In this document: one piece after another, positions 18,585 to 29,600 of the stretch
Numbering within the stretch: position 1 is the first letter of the stretch
How the letters are laid out: each line of letters begins with the position of its first letter
The notes under the pieces: model-generated
The model's input: only the letters and a program-made list of their open reading frames with translations
What the model was told of the DNA's origin: nothing
Database searches by the model: none
Position numbers and translations under genes: made by a program
NCBI GenBank assembly: GCA_013450215.1
Contig: JACDSH010000006.1
Location: forward strand, 1 to 43,661
Origin: Nitrosospira sp.
GTDB taxonomy: Bacteria > Pseudomonadota > Gammaproteobacteria > Burkholderiales > Nitrosomonadaceae
Reading direction: 5' to 3'
Length of the DNA: 43,661 nucleotides

Positions 18585-19523
18585 TTAATTCGTACCTTTG
18601 TCACTATCTGAATCTAATGAACTTTCATTGAATATGCGGCTCTCAAGGATGTCTTCAGCTTCGATTGTCATTAGATCCGAACGCGAGAGATTTTTATTCG
18701 ATTTGTAAAATAAGCGATTAGCTTGACGCAGACGTGCACGATCTAGGGCATTGCGAACTGATCGTGCATTAGAGAAATGCTCCATTTTCATTCGTAGTTG
18801 TATGTACTCACCAAAAGCAGTTTCACCTTCCTGACTGAATCTATAGTCTTGATCTGCTAGCATTAGCTTAGCAATCGCAAGTAATTCACTGGGTTGATAA
18901 TCCGGAAAGTCAATGTGATGTGCAATGCGTGAGCGTATTCCAGGATTGCTATGGAAAAATTTGTCCATACGATCCTTATAACCTGCAAGAATTACAACTA
19001 AATCATCTCGGTTATTTTCCATCACTTGCAAGAGTATTTCTATCGATTCCGCACCGTAATCACGTTCATTTTCCGGTTTGTAGAGGTAATAGGCCTCATC
19101 AATAAAGAGTACTCCTCCCATTGCTTTTTTAAGAACCTCTTTTGTTTTTGGGGCGGTATGACCAATATACTGGCCCACTAAATCATCACGGGTTACAGAA
19201 ACAAGGTGACCTTCACGGACATAACCAAGACGGTGCAAAATTTCAGCCATACGAAGCGCGACAGTAGTTTTTCCAGTTCCGGGATTGCCGGTAAAGGACA
19301 TGTGTAAACTTGGAGCGCTTGCTGTCAGTCCCGATTTTTTACGGACTCTGTCGACAAGCAGCAATGCAGCAGTTTCACGAATTCTGTTTTTTACGGGCTT
19401 TAGGCCAATTAATTCATGATCAAGCTTGTCTAGTACTTCTTGAATATTGGACGCACTAAATTCCGCATCCAAGTCAACTCTACTATTATCAAAATCGGAT
19501 GGCTCACTTGATTTTTTGTTCAT
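18585..19523 (-). CDS. cbbX: Red-type RuBisCO activase CbbX
   Basis: A 312-residue AAA+ protein that removes inhibitory sugar phosphates from red-type RuBisCO by pulling on the large-subunit C-terminus. Walker A is GNPGTGKT (79-86), Walker B is [10 protein letters not shown] (D142, E143), and the pore-loop region YIGHTAP begins at 119. The arginine-rich sensor area includes [20 protein letters not shown]. It follows cbbS in the same direction after 167 bases that include a strong hairpin. By eye its sequence is more AT-rich than the housekeeping genes around it. Its presence fits the form IC RuBisCO encoded upstream. Confidence 0.97.
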   Translation of the reverse strand: MNKKSSEPSDFDNSRVDLDAEFSASNIQEVLDKLDHELIGLKPVKNRIRETAALLLVDRVRKKSGLTASAPSLHMSFTGNPGTGKTTVALRMAEILHRLGYVREGHLVSVTRDDLVGQYIGHTAPKTKEVLKKAMGGVLFIDEAYYLYKPENERDYGAESIEILLQVMENNRDDLVVILAGYKDRMDKFFHSNPGIRSRIAHHIDFPDYQPSELLAIAKLMLADQDYRFSQEGETAFGEYIQLRMKMEHFSNARSVRNALDRARLRQANRLFYKSNKNLSRSDLMTIEAEDILESRIFNESSLDSDSDKGTN

Positions 19524-19655
19524 TGTCGACTCACACGGAGAGGGGGTCTTTAGCCGTTTTTTTTAATATCATATAACTACTGTATTGGTCACAATTTTGG
19601 CCATATAGAATATGAGCCTGCAGAAATTTACTGTATCGTTTGGTTGTTGAAAGAT

Positions 19656-19683
19656 GCCCCTCTCGCTAATCAACGAGAGGGGC
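19656..19683 (-). terminator. Strong hairpin between cbbS and cbbX
   Basis: A perfect 10-bp stem, GCCCCTCTCG with CGAGAGGGGC, closes an 8-base loop just after the cbbS stop. On the transcribed strand it is followed by ATCTTTC rather than a long U run. It may be a partial terminator or an mRNA 3'-end stabiliser that keeps activase output below that of the RuBisCO subunits. Confidence 0.7.
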
Positions 19684-19690
19684 GTGGAGG

Positions 19691-20122
19691 TTAATAACGT
19701 TCGTTTTCAGGTTTATCTGTTGCGTAGGAGTGAATGGTATAGCGGATGTTACGTCCATTTGCTTCTTGGCGAAGCAAACTAAAGCCAGGTTCCTTCTTGG
19801 GTCGGTTGACGATATACGACATAGTCGGACTCTCGACTCCCCTTGTGGAATTAAATGCGGTAACCCGAATATAGTGGTTTGGAAAAGTTTTGCGGCAGTT
19901 GTTTATCTCCATTAGGATCCCGGCAGGATCCTTCAAGTCAAACATTGGATTGCCAAACATCTCCCAATATGTATTACGTGGGTGTGGATCATCAGTATAT
20001 TCGATCCCTATCGCCCAGTTATTTTTCAGCGCGTATTTGATTTGTGCTGATATTTGCTTATCGGTCAATGGGGGAAGGAAAGAGAACTGACCTTGTGTTA
20101 TGTGGTTTCCTAGGTTGGTCAT
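19691..20122 (-). CDS. cbbS: RuBisCO small subunit, red type
   Basis: A 143-residue small subunit of form I RuBisCO. The core reads ITQGQFSFLPPLTDKQI, then EYTDDPHPRNTYWEMFG, FDLKDPAGILMEINNC and the C-terminal extension RYTIHSYATDKPENERY. That extension is characteristic of red-type small subunits and forms the beta-hairpin in the central channel. The open frame extends into the cbbL end (to 20176), but the real start is ATG 20122 or the adjacent ATG 20125, with AGGAGA about 8 bases upstream. It follows the cbbL stop by about 25 bases. Confidence 0.96.
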   Translation of the reverse strand: MTNLGNHITQGQFSFLPPLTDKQISAQIKYALKNNWAIGIEYTDDPHPRNTYWEMFGNPMFDLKDPAGILMEINNCRKTFPNHYIRVTAFNSTRGVESPTMSYIVNRPKKEPGFSLLRQEANGRNIRYTIHSYATDKPENERY

Positions 20123-20147
20123 CATAATTTTTCTCCTAAAATATTTG

Positions 20148-21629
<1,482 letters not shown>

Positions 21630-21677
21630 TTAAAGTTTTTTGAAGATAGGGTGTCACGCTAATAATCATAGCTGAGT

Positions 21678-21718
21678 TTATCATAAGAAATGTTCATAAT
21701 TTTTGATTGTTATGATAA
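21678..21718. promoter_or_regulatory. Candidate CbbR operator between cbbL and cbbR
   Basis: TTATCATAA at 21678-21686 is repeated in inverted form as TTATGATAA at 21710-21718, in the 163-base divergent region of cbbL and cbbR. LysR-type regulators bind such spaced T-n-A inverted repeats in exactly this position. The surrounding sequence is very AT-rich, so chance cannot be excluded. Confidence 0.5.
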
Positions 21719-21780
21719 GATATTACTTATATGGTTATTTTTTTAAAGCATGATTATCACTGTGAATTTTAAAATCAAAT

Positions 21781-22704
21781 ATGCTACATGTTACTTTAAG
21801 GCAACTAAAAGTATTTGAGTCCGTTGCCCGTAATCTGAGTTTCTCGCGTGCTGCTGAGGAACTTTATCTGACTCAGCCGGCAGTTTCAATGCAGATTAAG
21901 CAGTTGGAAGATAACATTGGGCTGCCCCTATTCGAGCAAATGGGCAAGAAGATCTTTCTGACCGATGCTGGGCACGAACTTCACCATTATAGCCGTGCCA
22001 TTTCCGGGCAACTGGCGGATATGGAACTGGCGCTAGATGAGCTTAAAGGTTTAGAGCGTGGCAAGCTCAATATCTCCGTAGTGAGTACTGCCAATTACTT
22101 TGCTCCAAACCTGCTGGCCAAATTTTGTCAGCGGTATAGTGGTGTTACGGTGAGTCTGAATGTTTCCAACCGCGAAACTGTTCTCAGGCAATTGGCCGAC
22201 AATGTGACTGATCTTGCGATTATGGGCCAACCGCCAGATAACCAGGATATCGCTACAGAATCATTCATGGAGAACCCACTCGTTGTGATCGCACCCCCTG
22301 ATCATCCGCTGAGTAAATTACGCAGGATTCCTGTAAAAAGATTGGGGCAAGAAACTTTCCTGTTACGGGAACCCGGTTCTGGGACACGTGGTGCGATGGA
22401 GCGATTTTTTGCGGCGCACCAGATCAGTATTAACCGAGGTATGGAAACGGATACCAATGAGGCAATCAAGCAGGCGGTTCAGGCGGGAATGGGATTAGGA
22501 ATTATGTCATTGCATACAGCCGAGCTAGAATTGCTAACAAACCGTCTCAAAGTGCTTGACGTTCAGGACTTCCCCATTATTCGACACTGGCATGTGGTGC
22601 ATCGGAAGAACAAACGCCTCTCCAGCGTAGCTCAAGCCTTCAGAGAATTCTTGTTGAAAGAAGCGCCCGGCCTGATGCCGGGGAGTGAGGAGGTAAGGGG
22701 GTAG
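21781..22704 (+). CDS. cbbR: LysR-type regulator CbbR
   Basis: A 307-residue LysR-family activator. The winged helix at about residues 1-62 includes SFSRAAEELYLTQPAVSMQIKQLE, and an effector domain from about 90 to 300 includes the LysR-typical LLREPGSGTR. Divergence from cbbL and the sequence style identify it as CbbR, which activates the Calvin-cycle operon in response to metabolites such as RuBP or NADPH in other bacteria. No convincing ribosome-binding site is seen before ATG 21781. Confidence 0.93.
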   Translation: MLHVTLRQLKVFESVARNLSFSRAAEELYLTQPAVSMQIKQLEDNIGLPLFEQMGKKIFLTDAGHELHHYSRAISGQLADMELALDELKGLERGKLNISVVSTANYFAPNLLAKFCQRYSGVTVSLNVSNRETVLRQLADNVTDLAIMGQPPDNQDIATESFMENPLVVIAPPDHPLSKLRRIPVKRLGQETFLLREPGSGTRGAMERFFAAHQISINRGMETDTNEAIKQAVQAGMGLGIMSLHTAELELLTNRLKVLDVQDFPIIRHWHVVHRKNKRLSSVAQAFREFLLKEAPGLMPGSEEVRG

Positions 22705-22756
22705 GAGTTCTGCTGTCGCTACCTACTAGGGCTTTTGAGTGCTTGTCCTTTTTGCC

Positions 22757-23071
22757 CTAACCATGGTGGTTTCCATAGTCATGAGTATTGTCGCATCCAT
22801 GTTCACCGAGGCGGACTAGCCCTCGATTCTTCTCTTCGTAGATATCCCCTCTGCAATCTCCTTGAGACTCCCCCTTGAGTTTTCTGTTTTGCTCTCTCTT
22901 AGCACCTTCCTTACCTACTTTTCCACGTTCCAATTCCACTGCAAGAGCCACGGGCGTCTCTACCTGAGTTGGCGCTGGAGTTGATGCTGAGCCTTGCGCC
23001 AAAGCGTAGGTGGGCGAGAGGAATGCCGCCCCGATTACAAGTAATAAAATTATGTTGCTCACCTTTATCAT
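22757..23071 (-). CDS. Small secreted protein of unknown function
   Basis: A 104-residue open frame with a convincing signal peptide (MIKVSNIILLLVIGAAFLSP, likely cleaved after ALA at 23-25). A short Ala/Pro/Thr-rich stretch follows. The mature part is highly charged, with KREQNRKLKGESQGDC and a histidine-rich end CDNTHDYGNHHG. Two cysteines remain in the mature part. I do not recognise the family. It converges with cbbR at 52 bases and is divergent from exbB. The His/Asp-rich tail might bind metal, which is conjecture. It could be a spurious frame, but the clear signal peptide argues for a real gene. Confidence 0.5.
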   Translation of the reverse strand: MIKVSNIILLLVIGAAFLSPTYALAQGSASTPAPTQVETPVALAVELERGKVGKEGAKREQNRKLKGESQGDCRGDIYEEKNRGLVRLGEHGCDNTHDYGNHHG

Positions 23072-23365
23072 TTGCTAGATACGTTTGAATTATAGGTGGC
23101 GATGTAGGGATGTCTGGTTTATTTCCTCCTGCCTTGAATGATGTGATTTTCTTCAATCTGGAAGGGCATCAACCCCTACTGCTATGATCGTAAGATTCAC
23201 TCATCCTTGCCAACTCAGGTCAAGGATATAATCGCCAATATTTATTAACTCTCGGACGAGAGTAGAATTTTCACTTTAAGTCATGCTAGGAAAATATCCT
23301 AGGATCATTAACCTTTTTAGTTAGCACCCGGTGGCTGGGAGGATATCCCTAATTTGGAGATAAAT
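23072..23365. other. 294-base intergenic region with nested palindromes
   Basis: This divergent gap between the small secreted protein and exbB must carry promoters for both. It contains CTAGGA at 23286-23291 mirrored by TCCTAG at 23297-23302, and an overlapping perfect palindrome ATCCTAGGAT at 23296-23305. No RNA gene or further frame is visible. Confidence 0.4.
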
Positions 23366-24013
23366 ATGGAAGAGTTGAATCAAACGTTGACCACACTAAA
23401 GCTCGGCGGAATTATTATCTTACCGCTATCTCTTCTGGCAATACTCGCTCTGGCGATTATGCTAGAAAAAGCTTTTCTCTATTGGCGCTTTGCTCGGCTT
23501 TCACATGATTTATTAAATCTGGTTGAGACCTACGGTTTTAAATGGGGGGATCTAGAAAAAATTCTCTCAGGGTTGGATGACCGGCATTACTACAAGCGGT
23601 TCTTTGAAGTACTGATTGCCAGTCGGCATCAGCCCGCATGGTGGATAGAGTCACGTGCAGCTGATGAGGCCAAAGTTATCGAAAGCAATCTTGCTAGAAG
23701 GCTATGGGCTCTTGAGACTATTGTCACAGCTGCACCCTTGCTCGGACTGGTTGGGACGGTGATCGGGATGATGCGGGCCTTCCAGGTGATTGGTAGCGAG
23801 GGAATCGTCAACCCTACGGCGGTGACTGGTGGCGTGGCTGAGGCACTTATTGCAACGGTGGTCGGACTGCTGATTGCGCTGGTGGCGCTGTTCGGATTCA
23901 ACTACTTCTCTCGTTTGCAATCACAAACGATGGACCAGATGGAGCGACTGGGTACGCGATTGATTGATCATATCCGTTTGAGTCCACAGGATGGTAGTCA
24001 TGAAGCTGCGTAA
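23366..24013 (+). CDS. exbB: ExbB/TolQ-family proton channel subunit
   Basis: A 215-residue inner-membrane protein with three membrane segments at about 12-36, 118-142 and 158-182. The MotA/TolQ/ExbB signature reads LWALETIVTAAPLLGLVGTVIGM and then GVAEALIATVVGLLIALVA. With ExbD it uses the proton gradient to energise a TonB- or TolA-like partner. TTG 23354 is in frame, but ATG 23366 is preferred because GGAGA lies about 6 bases upstream. It overlaps exbD by 14 bases. Confidence 0.93.
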   Translation: MEELNQTLTTLKLGGIIILPLSLLAILALAIMLEKAFLYWRFARLSHDLLNLVETYGFKWGDLEKILSGLDDRHYYKRFFEVLIASRHQPAWWIESRAADEAKVIESNLARRLWALETIVTAAPLLGLVGTVIGMMRAFQVIGSEGIVNPTAVTGGVAEALIATVVGLLIALVALFGFNYFSRLQSQTMDQMERLGTRLIDHIRLSPQDGSHEAA

Positions 24014-24401
24014 ATCTAGGGAAGTCCGAAAAGGGCGCATTGAAATCATCCCGATGATTGATGTGATGTTCTTTCTGTTGGCGACATTCATGCTCGCCTC
24101 ACTATCAATGCAGAATCTTGATTCTTTGCAGGTGAATCTGCCCCAGGGGGAGGCTGAAAAACTCAGCGCAGATGCCCCAGTGACGCTGACCTTAACTAGC
24201 GACAGTAAAATCTTTATCAACAGGACCCCTGTCACATTAGAAACCCTGGCGGCTACTCTCAAGCCGTTGCTGCACGATTCACAACAGAAGCTAATCGTAT
24301 CAGCAGATCATGAAGCCCCACAGGGGATTGTAGTACAGGCGATGTTGCAAGCTCGGACAGCCGGTGCGCAGCATTTTTTGATTGCGGTGAAACATAAATA
24401 A
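24000..24401 (+). CDS. exbD: ExbD/TolR-family protein
   Basis: A 133-residue protein with a short cytoplasmic N-terminus, one membrane helix carrying the conserved aspartate (IPMIDVMFFLLATFML), and a periplasmic ExbD/TolR domain. The aspartate in PMID is the proton-path residue of the family. ATG 23991 is also in frame; ATG 24000 is preferred for spacing from ACAGGA. It forms an operon with exbB and the TonB-like gene. Confidence 0.93.
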   Translation: MKLRKSREVRKGRIEIIPMIDVMFFLLATFMLASLSMQNLDSLQVNLPQGEAEKLSADAPVTLTLTSDSKIFINRTPVTLETLAATLKPLLHDSQQKLIVSADHEAPQGIVVQAMLQARTAGAQHFLIAVKHK

Positions 24402-24453
24402 TTCGCTAAATATAGCAAACTCGAGATCTCTGGAGATTCGATTCTGGTGGCCG

Positions 24454-25179
24454 GTGCCGCTAGCGGTTACCATCTGGTTGGCCATCATTTGGGGGTTTGG
24501 GTTATTTTTGCAATCTCCCAATATTGAAATTCTAACGCCACCTTCAATTGAAGCGCGGTTTGTAGAGTTATCGGAATCAAAACAAGATCAGAATTCATCC
24601 CCCTCTCCTTCCCCGCGCAAGACCCCTCAGGCTAAGGTTCAATCCAGACCTGTCGAGCCCACGCCATTAAGCCCTCCTTCAGATCGGAATTTGGAGGCCC
24701 CTACGGATATGATGGCCTATATTAATCAAGCCAGAGCGCGTCGCCGAGCAGCAGGGAATTTCAATGAGCGTGAGAATGCTGAGGCGACAGCTCCAGGACG
24801 CGAGCAATCAGAAGAAGAGATCAGAATGGCCAATATTAAGCGCAATCTTCAGGCCCCAGGTACGAACGGTATATTTAGAATTGTCAGAATGGGGGCCAGG
24901 ACTGCCGAGTTTACTTTTCGCGGATGGACAACGGACCCTAGCAGTTCTCGTCTCGAATTAATTGAAGTCCAGGCTGGACCAGATGGTGATGTGGAACGTG
25001 CTATCGTTCGTAGGATGATTCAGTTGATAAGACAGTATCACGAGGACACTTTCAATTGGGAGTCTCCCCGTCTTAACCGTGTGGTTGTCCTGTCTGCACG
25101 CATCCAAGATAACGTGGGACTTGAAGACTTCATGATGCGTGAGTTTTTTGGTGAGAGTGTCAGTCCATTTATGCGTTAG
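24454..25179 (+). CDS. TonB-like ExbBD partner with non-standard C-terminal domain
   Basis: About 241 residues with the TonB plan: one N-terminal membrane helix (PLAVTIWLAIIWGFGLFL), a Pro/Ser-rich periplasmic linker at about 48-85 and a folded C-terminal domain. That domain (FRIVRMGARTAEFTFRGW, then VERAIVRRMIQLIRQYHED and NWESPRLNRVVVLS) does not show the usual TonB C-terminal motifs. I recall similar proteins beside ExbBD in other betaproteobacteria, but cannot name a function. GTG 24454 lacks a good ribosome-binding site. The frame is open back to 24391 and continues with IRFWWPV, so a non-canonical start (ATT 24436 or CTG 24430) is possible. The 52 bases after exbD belong to the same transcript. 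Confidence 0.75.
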   Translation: MPLAVTIWLAIIWGFGLFLQSPNIEILTPPSIEARFVELSESKQDQNSSPSPSPRKTPQAKVQSRPVEPTPLSPPSDRNLEAPTDMMAYINQARARRRAAGNFNERENAEATAPGREQSEEEIRMANIKRNLQAPGTNGIFRIVRMGARTAEFTFRGWTTDPSSSRLELIEVQAGPDGDVERAIVRRMIQLIRQYHEDTFNWESPRLNRVVVLSARIQDNVGLEDFMMREFFGESVSPFMR

Positions 25180-25213
25180 GGAATCTCTAATTGAGGTATT
25201 CCTCTCGTATCTT

Positions 25214-26602
25214 TTATCCCGGAGACCATCCCCCACCCAAGGCTTTGTAAAGTTGCACTACCGACACCAAGTGCAGTCGATGCGCGCTCGTGAGAGCAGT
25301 TTCAGCTGAGAGTAGGCTGCGCTTTGCAATGAGCACTTCCAAATAACTGGTAATGCCAGCTTGGTGACGTAGATTGGCTATCTGTAGAGCTGACCGTAGT
25401 GCGTCGACCTGCTCCTGCTGTGCCTTTCGTTGATTTTTTGCAGTCCGTACTGCCACCAGCGAATCTTCAACTTCCTTAAATGCGACCAGAATGGTCTGCT
25501 CGTATTGGGCTAACACTCGTCTCGACTGAGCCTCAACTGCACGTTGTTCATGACCCAGGGTCTGTGCATTCAGTAGCGGGCCAGCCAGTCCGACCCCCCC
25601 CATCCCAAACTCATTACCTGAGGTGAGTAGATTTGCTAGCCGTGGGCTTGCAACACCGAGCAGACCAGTGAGCGTGATTCTTGGAAAGCGCGCGGCCTTG
25701 GTCATACCAATTCGAGCTGTGGCAGCAGCCAGGGTCTGTTCCGCCTGAAGGATATCTGGACGACGCTGCAGCAGATCTGAGGGAAGTCCAGCCGGAACTT
25801 CCAGCAACATCACCTGATCCGTCAGGAGACGGCCGCGTGAAATGGGTGCCGGATTCTTTCCGAGTAATAAGTTAAGTTCATTCTCTTTTTGAATTACCTG
25901 ACGTTCTATCTCAGCCAATCTGGCAGATACATTTGCACGTTCTGCTTCAAATTGGTCTGCATCGAGCCGAGAGATCACGCCTCCCCGTAAGCGGTGCTGG
26001 GAAAGAGTAACTGTTTCCTCCCACGAAAGCAGTGTACGGTGGGTAATCTCTAACTGCATATCAAGTTGTAGAAGATCGAAATAGGATTGCGCTACACCGC
26101 TCACCAATGTTAGGACAACGGCTCGGCGATTCTCCTCGCGTGCCAGTAAATCAGAGCGAGCCACCTCATTGGCTCGGCGGACTCGGCCCCATATATCAAT
26201 CTCCCAGTTCAGAGTTCCTTGCCCGAAATAGCTGAAGGGTGTCGGAAATCCTGGCGCGACAAATCCGCCGAGAGTGCCGAAAGCAGGGGCATTTGTAATT
26301 ACATTGATCCCAGGTAAGAAATCTGAACGTGCTATGAATATGCGCGCCTGAAATTCTTCCATGCTTGCTACGGCCTGTTTCAGGTCCTTATTTTCTATTA
26401 ACGCTTGCCGGATTAAAAGCTGTAGCTGCTCGTCATGTAATAACTCCCACCAGGGGAGATTGGCTATCGACTCTCCCTCTATTTCTGTCATGCGAAAGTT
26501 ATCAGCTGTTTCGATCTTGGGACGGACGTAGTCGGGTCCCATGGCGCAAGAGGACAGCAGCAGGCTAATTAATACCAGCGGCATAGAGGGTTGCAGCTTC
26601 AT
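25214..26602 (-). CDS. RND efflux outer-membrane factor (OprM/NodT family lipoprotein)
   Basis: A 462-residue outer-membrane channel of the TolC/OprM type. The lipobox LLSSC places the lipidated cysteine at 19, followed by AMGPDYVRPKIE, the family's mature start. Two outer-membrane efflux repeats follow, with PAGLPSDLLQRRPDILQAEQ between them and GGGW near the C-terminus. It would form the exit duct for the inner-membrane pump encoded just upstream. Its ATG overlaps the pump stop as TAATG, so translation is coupled. Confidence 0.95.
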   Translation of the reverse strand: MKLQPSMPLVLISLLLSSCAMGPDYVRPKIETADNFRMTEIEGESIANLPWWELLHDEQLQLLIRQALIENKDLKQAVASMEEFQARIFIARSDFLPGINVITNAPAFGTLGGFVAPGFPTPFSYFGQGTLNWEIDIWGRVRRANEVARSDLLAREENRRAVVLTLVSGVAQSYFDLLQLDMQLEITHRTLLSWEETVTLSQHRLRGGVISRLDADQFEAERANVSARLAEIERQVIQKENELNLLLGKNPAPISRGRLLTDQVMLLEVPAGLPSDLLQRRPDILQAEQTLAAATARIGMTKAARFPRITLTGLLGVASPRLANLLTSGNEFGMGGVGLAGPLLNAQTLGHEQRAVEAQSRRVLAQYEQTILVAFKEVEDSLVAVRTAKNQRKAQQEQVDALRSALQIANLRHQAGITSYLEVLIAKRSLLSAETALTSAHRLHLVSVVQLYKALGGGWSPG

Positions 26603-29600
26603 TAAATTTCTCCCGCTGATTTTTCAGCGGGATGTTGTACATGCTTACGTGTGAACCAGGCAAAGAATAGCGGGATGAATATGGTGGCTACGAATGTAGC
26701 CAGTAACATGCCGCCGAATACTCCTGTTCCCATGGAGCGACGTGCAGCCGCTCCTGCCCCAGTGGCGATCACCAGCGGTACTACACCCAGAACAAACGCC
26801 ATCGATGTCATTACGATCGGGCGGAAGCGAAGTTGCGCTGCTTCGATTGCCGCCTGAGCAACCGGCATACCTTGCTTCATCTTTTGACTTGCAAATTCAA
26901 CAATCAGAATCGCATTCTTTGCCGCTAATCCGATCAGCGTCACTAGACCGATCTGGAAGTAGATATCGTTAGGCATGTCGCGCAGCAATATTGCCAGTAA
27001 TGCACCTGCCATTGCGAATGGTACCGCCATGATGACGGCTAATGGCAATACCCAAGTTTCAAACTGCGCAGCCAGAATCAGGAATACCATAACAATGGCG
27101 AAGCTGAAGGCAAAAACTGCGGCAGAGCCGGTACGTTTCTCCTGGTACGCTTGACCTGTCCAGGCGATCTGGTAACCAGCAGGCAAGTTTCGTTCGGCGA
27201 TCTCTTCGACCATTGCAATAGCGTCACCCGAACTCACACCGTGAGCGCCACCACCAAATATCTTTGCAGCTAGTAAACCGTTATAACGATTCAATTGCTC
27301 TGCGCCAATGACATCGGTCACTGTGCTTAAGGCTGACAGAGGAATCATTGCACCAGAACGTGCGCGCACATAGACTCTGCCTAGATCCTCTGGTTTCATT
27401 CGGTATTCCGCCTCCGCTTGTAATTGCACCCGATAAGTACGTCCAGAGCGGTTGAAATCATTGATGTAGAGGGAGCCCATCGTGCTTTGCAAGGCGGCAT
27501 AGATGTCAGCTACAGCGACACCCTGAGAAATTGCTTTGGCTTCATCGACTTCAACAAATAATTGCGGAACAGTCGGACGGAAGAAAGTATTAATACCAGC
27601 CAGTCGAGGTTCTTGATTCAATGCTGCGATGAAGTCATTGACCACGCTGGCCAGACGCAGTGGATCGGAGTCTTCCCTGCTCTGCACGTAGACTTCAAAA
27701 CCACCAGCATTCCCCAATCCATTGATTGCGGGTGGGTTGAAAGCAATGGCCAGACCATCCGGCTGCATCATGCCAATGCCAAATAACTTATTGACGATAT
27801 CATCCGCAGTTGCCGTGCGTTCAGACCAGTCGGTCATTCGGACAAACATGGTTGCTGCATTAGTCTTGTTACCACCGCCAAAAAGATCAAACCCATTTAC
27901 AGCGAATTGAAAAGCTACTGCCGGATCTTCTGCCATGGCGGCCCGGATCGAATCAGTAGTTTTAACCGTGCGGCTTAATGTTGCGCCATCAGGCATGATG
28001 ACCGCGGTTATGACGTATCCTTGGTCTTCTGCCGGGACAAATCCAACTGGGATGGTTTTAATTAAATAAGCTACACCACCAATAATCGCCATAAATGCTA
28101 ATGCGCCGATGATGGTATGACGAAGTGTTAGACCGACCATGGCCACATAGAAATTCCTAACGCGCTCAAATCCATGGTTAAAGGGCTGAAAGAAGCGGGA
28201 TGTTCGGTGAACAGACTTCAGCAGCAGTGCGCACAGGGCTGGAGTTAGGGTCAGTGCAACCACTCCAGAAATAACTCCGGCCACAGCCAGTGTTACCGCA
28301 AACTGACGGTAGAGTTCGCCGGCTATACCGCCTAGGAAAGCTACCGGCAGAAATACCGCAACTAAGACTAAGGTCATTGCAATGACCGCTCCGGACACCT
28401 GTTGCATCGCTTTAATTGCTGCATCAACTGGGGAGAGCTTTTCTTCCGCCATTAACCGCTCTACGTTTTCTAGTACGACAATCGCATCATCCACCACGAT
28501 ACCGATGGAAAGGACCATGGCAAAAAGTGTCAAGGTATTGATGGAAAAATCGAGTATCCATAAACCGGCAAAAGTACCGATGAGAGAAATGGGCACCGCA
28601 ATAATCGGTATTAATGTCGCACGCCAGCTCTGCAAGAATACAAAGACCACTAGAATCACCAGGATCATCGCTTCACCCAATGTCTTGATTACTTCCCAGA
28701 TCGAAGCCTTTACGAAATCACTGGTATCGTAGGGGATCTCATAATCGATTCCCTCCGGAAAGCGTTGTTTGAGCTCATCCATTTTTACTTTAATGGCGTG
28801 CGCAGTATCCAGAGCATTCGATCCGATTTGTAAGTAAATTGGAATACCGACACCCGGCTCTCCATTCAGTGCGGTGCGTATGTTGTAGTCTTGAGAACCT
28901 AGTTCAATCCGTGCTACATCTTTAAGATATAGCACTCCACGTGGACCATCGGCGCGAAGAATGATATTGCCAAATTGCTCGGGTTCGAGCAGGCGACCCT
29001 CGGCCCTGACGGTGTAGACCAGTTGCTGATCAGCAGGTGCTGGTTGCTGCCCAATCTTGCCGGCGGCGTACTGTGCATTCTGCGTCTGTATAGCTGCCGC
29101 AATGTCACTGGTGGTGATGCCCAGCTGTGCCATGCGGTCAGTATGTAGCCAGATTCTCATGGAGTAGTCTTGTGCGCCAAAAATGCGCGCTTCACCGACA
29201 CCTTTGGTGCGCTTTAATTCATCTAGTACATTGAGAGTGACGTAATTGCTCAGGAAGAGTGGGTTGTGTTTTTGATTTTTAGAGGTCAGCATCACCACCA
29301 ATAAAATATCGTTCGAACGTTTTTGCACCACGATACCGGTACGGCGCACCTCATCAGGCAAACGTGGCAGCGCAATATTGAGGCGGTTGCTTACATTGAA
29401 AGTGGCCCTGTCAATATCAGTGCCAATCTCAAACGTGGCGGTGATGGCCAACGTGCCACTAGAGTCTGCGCTTGAATCAAAATAGAGCAGTCCCTCGATG
29501 CCGCTTAGTTGTTCCTCAATGGGTGCAGCAACAGTTTTAGCGAGAGTTTCTGCACTCGCTCCAGGGAAGGTGGCAGTCACCACTACAGTGGGAGGTGCGA

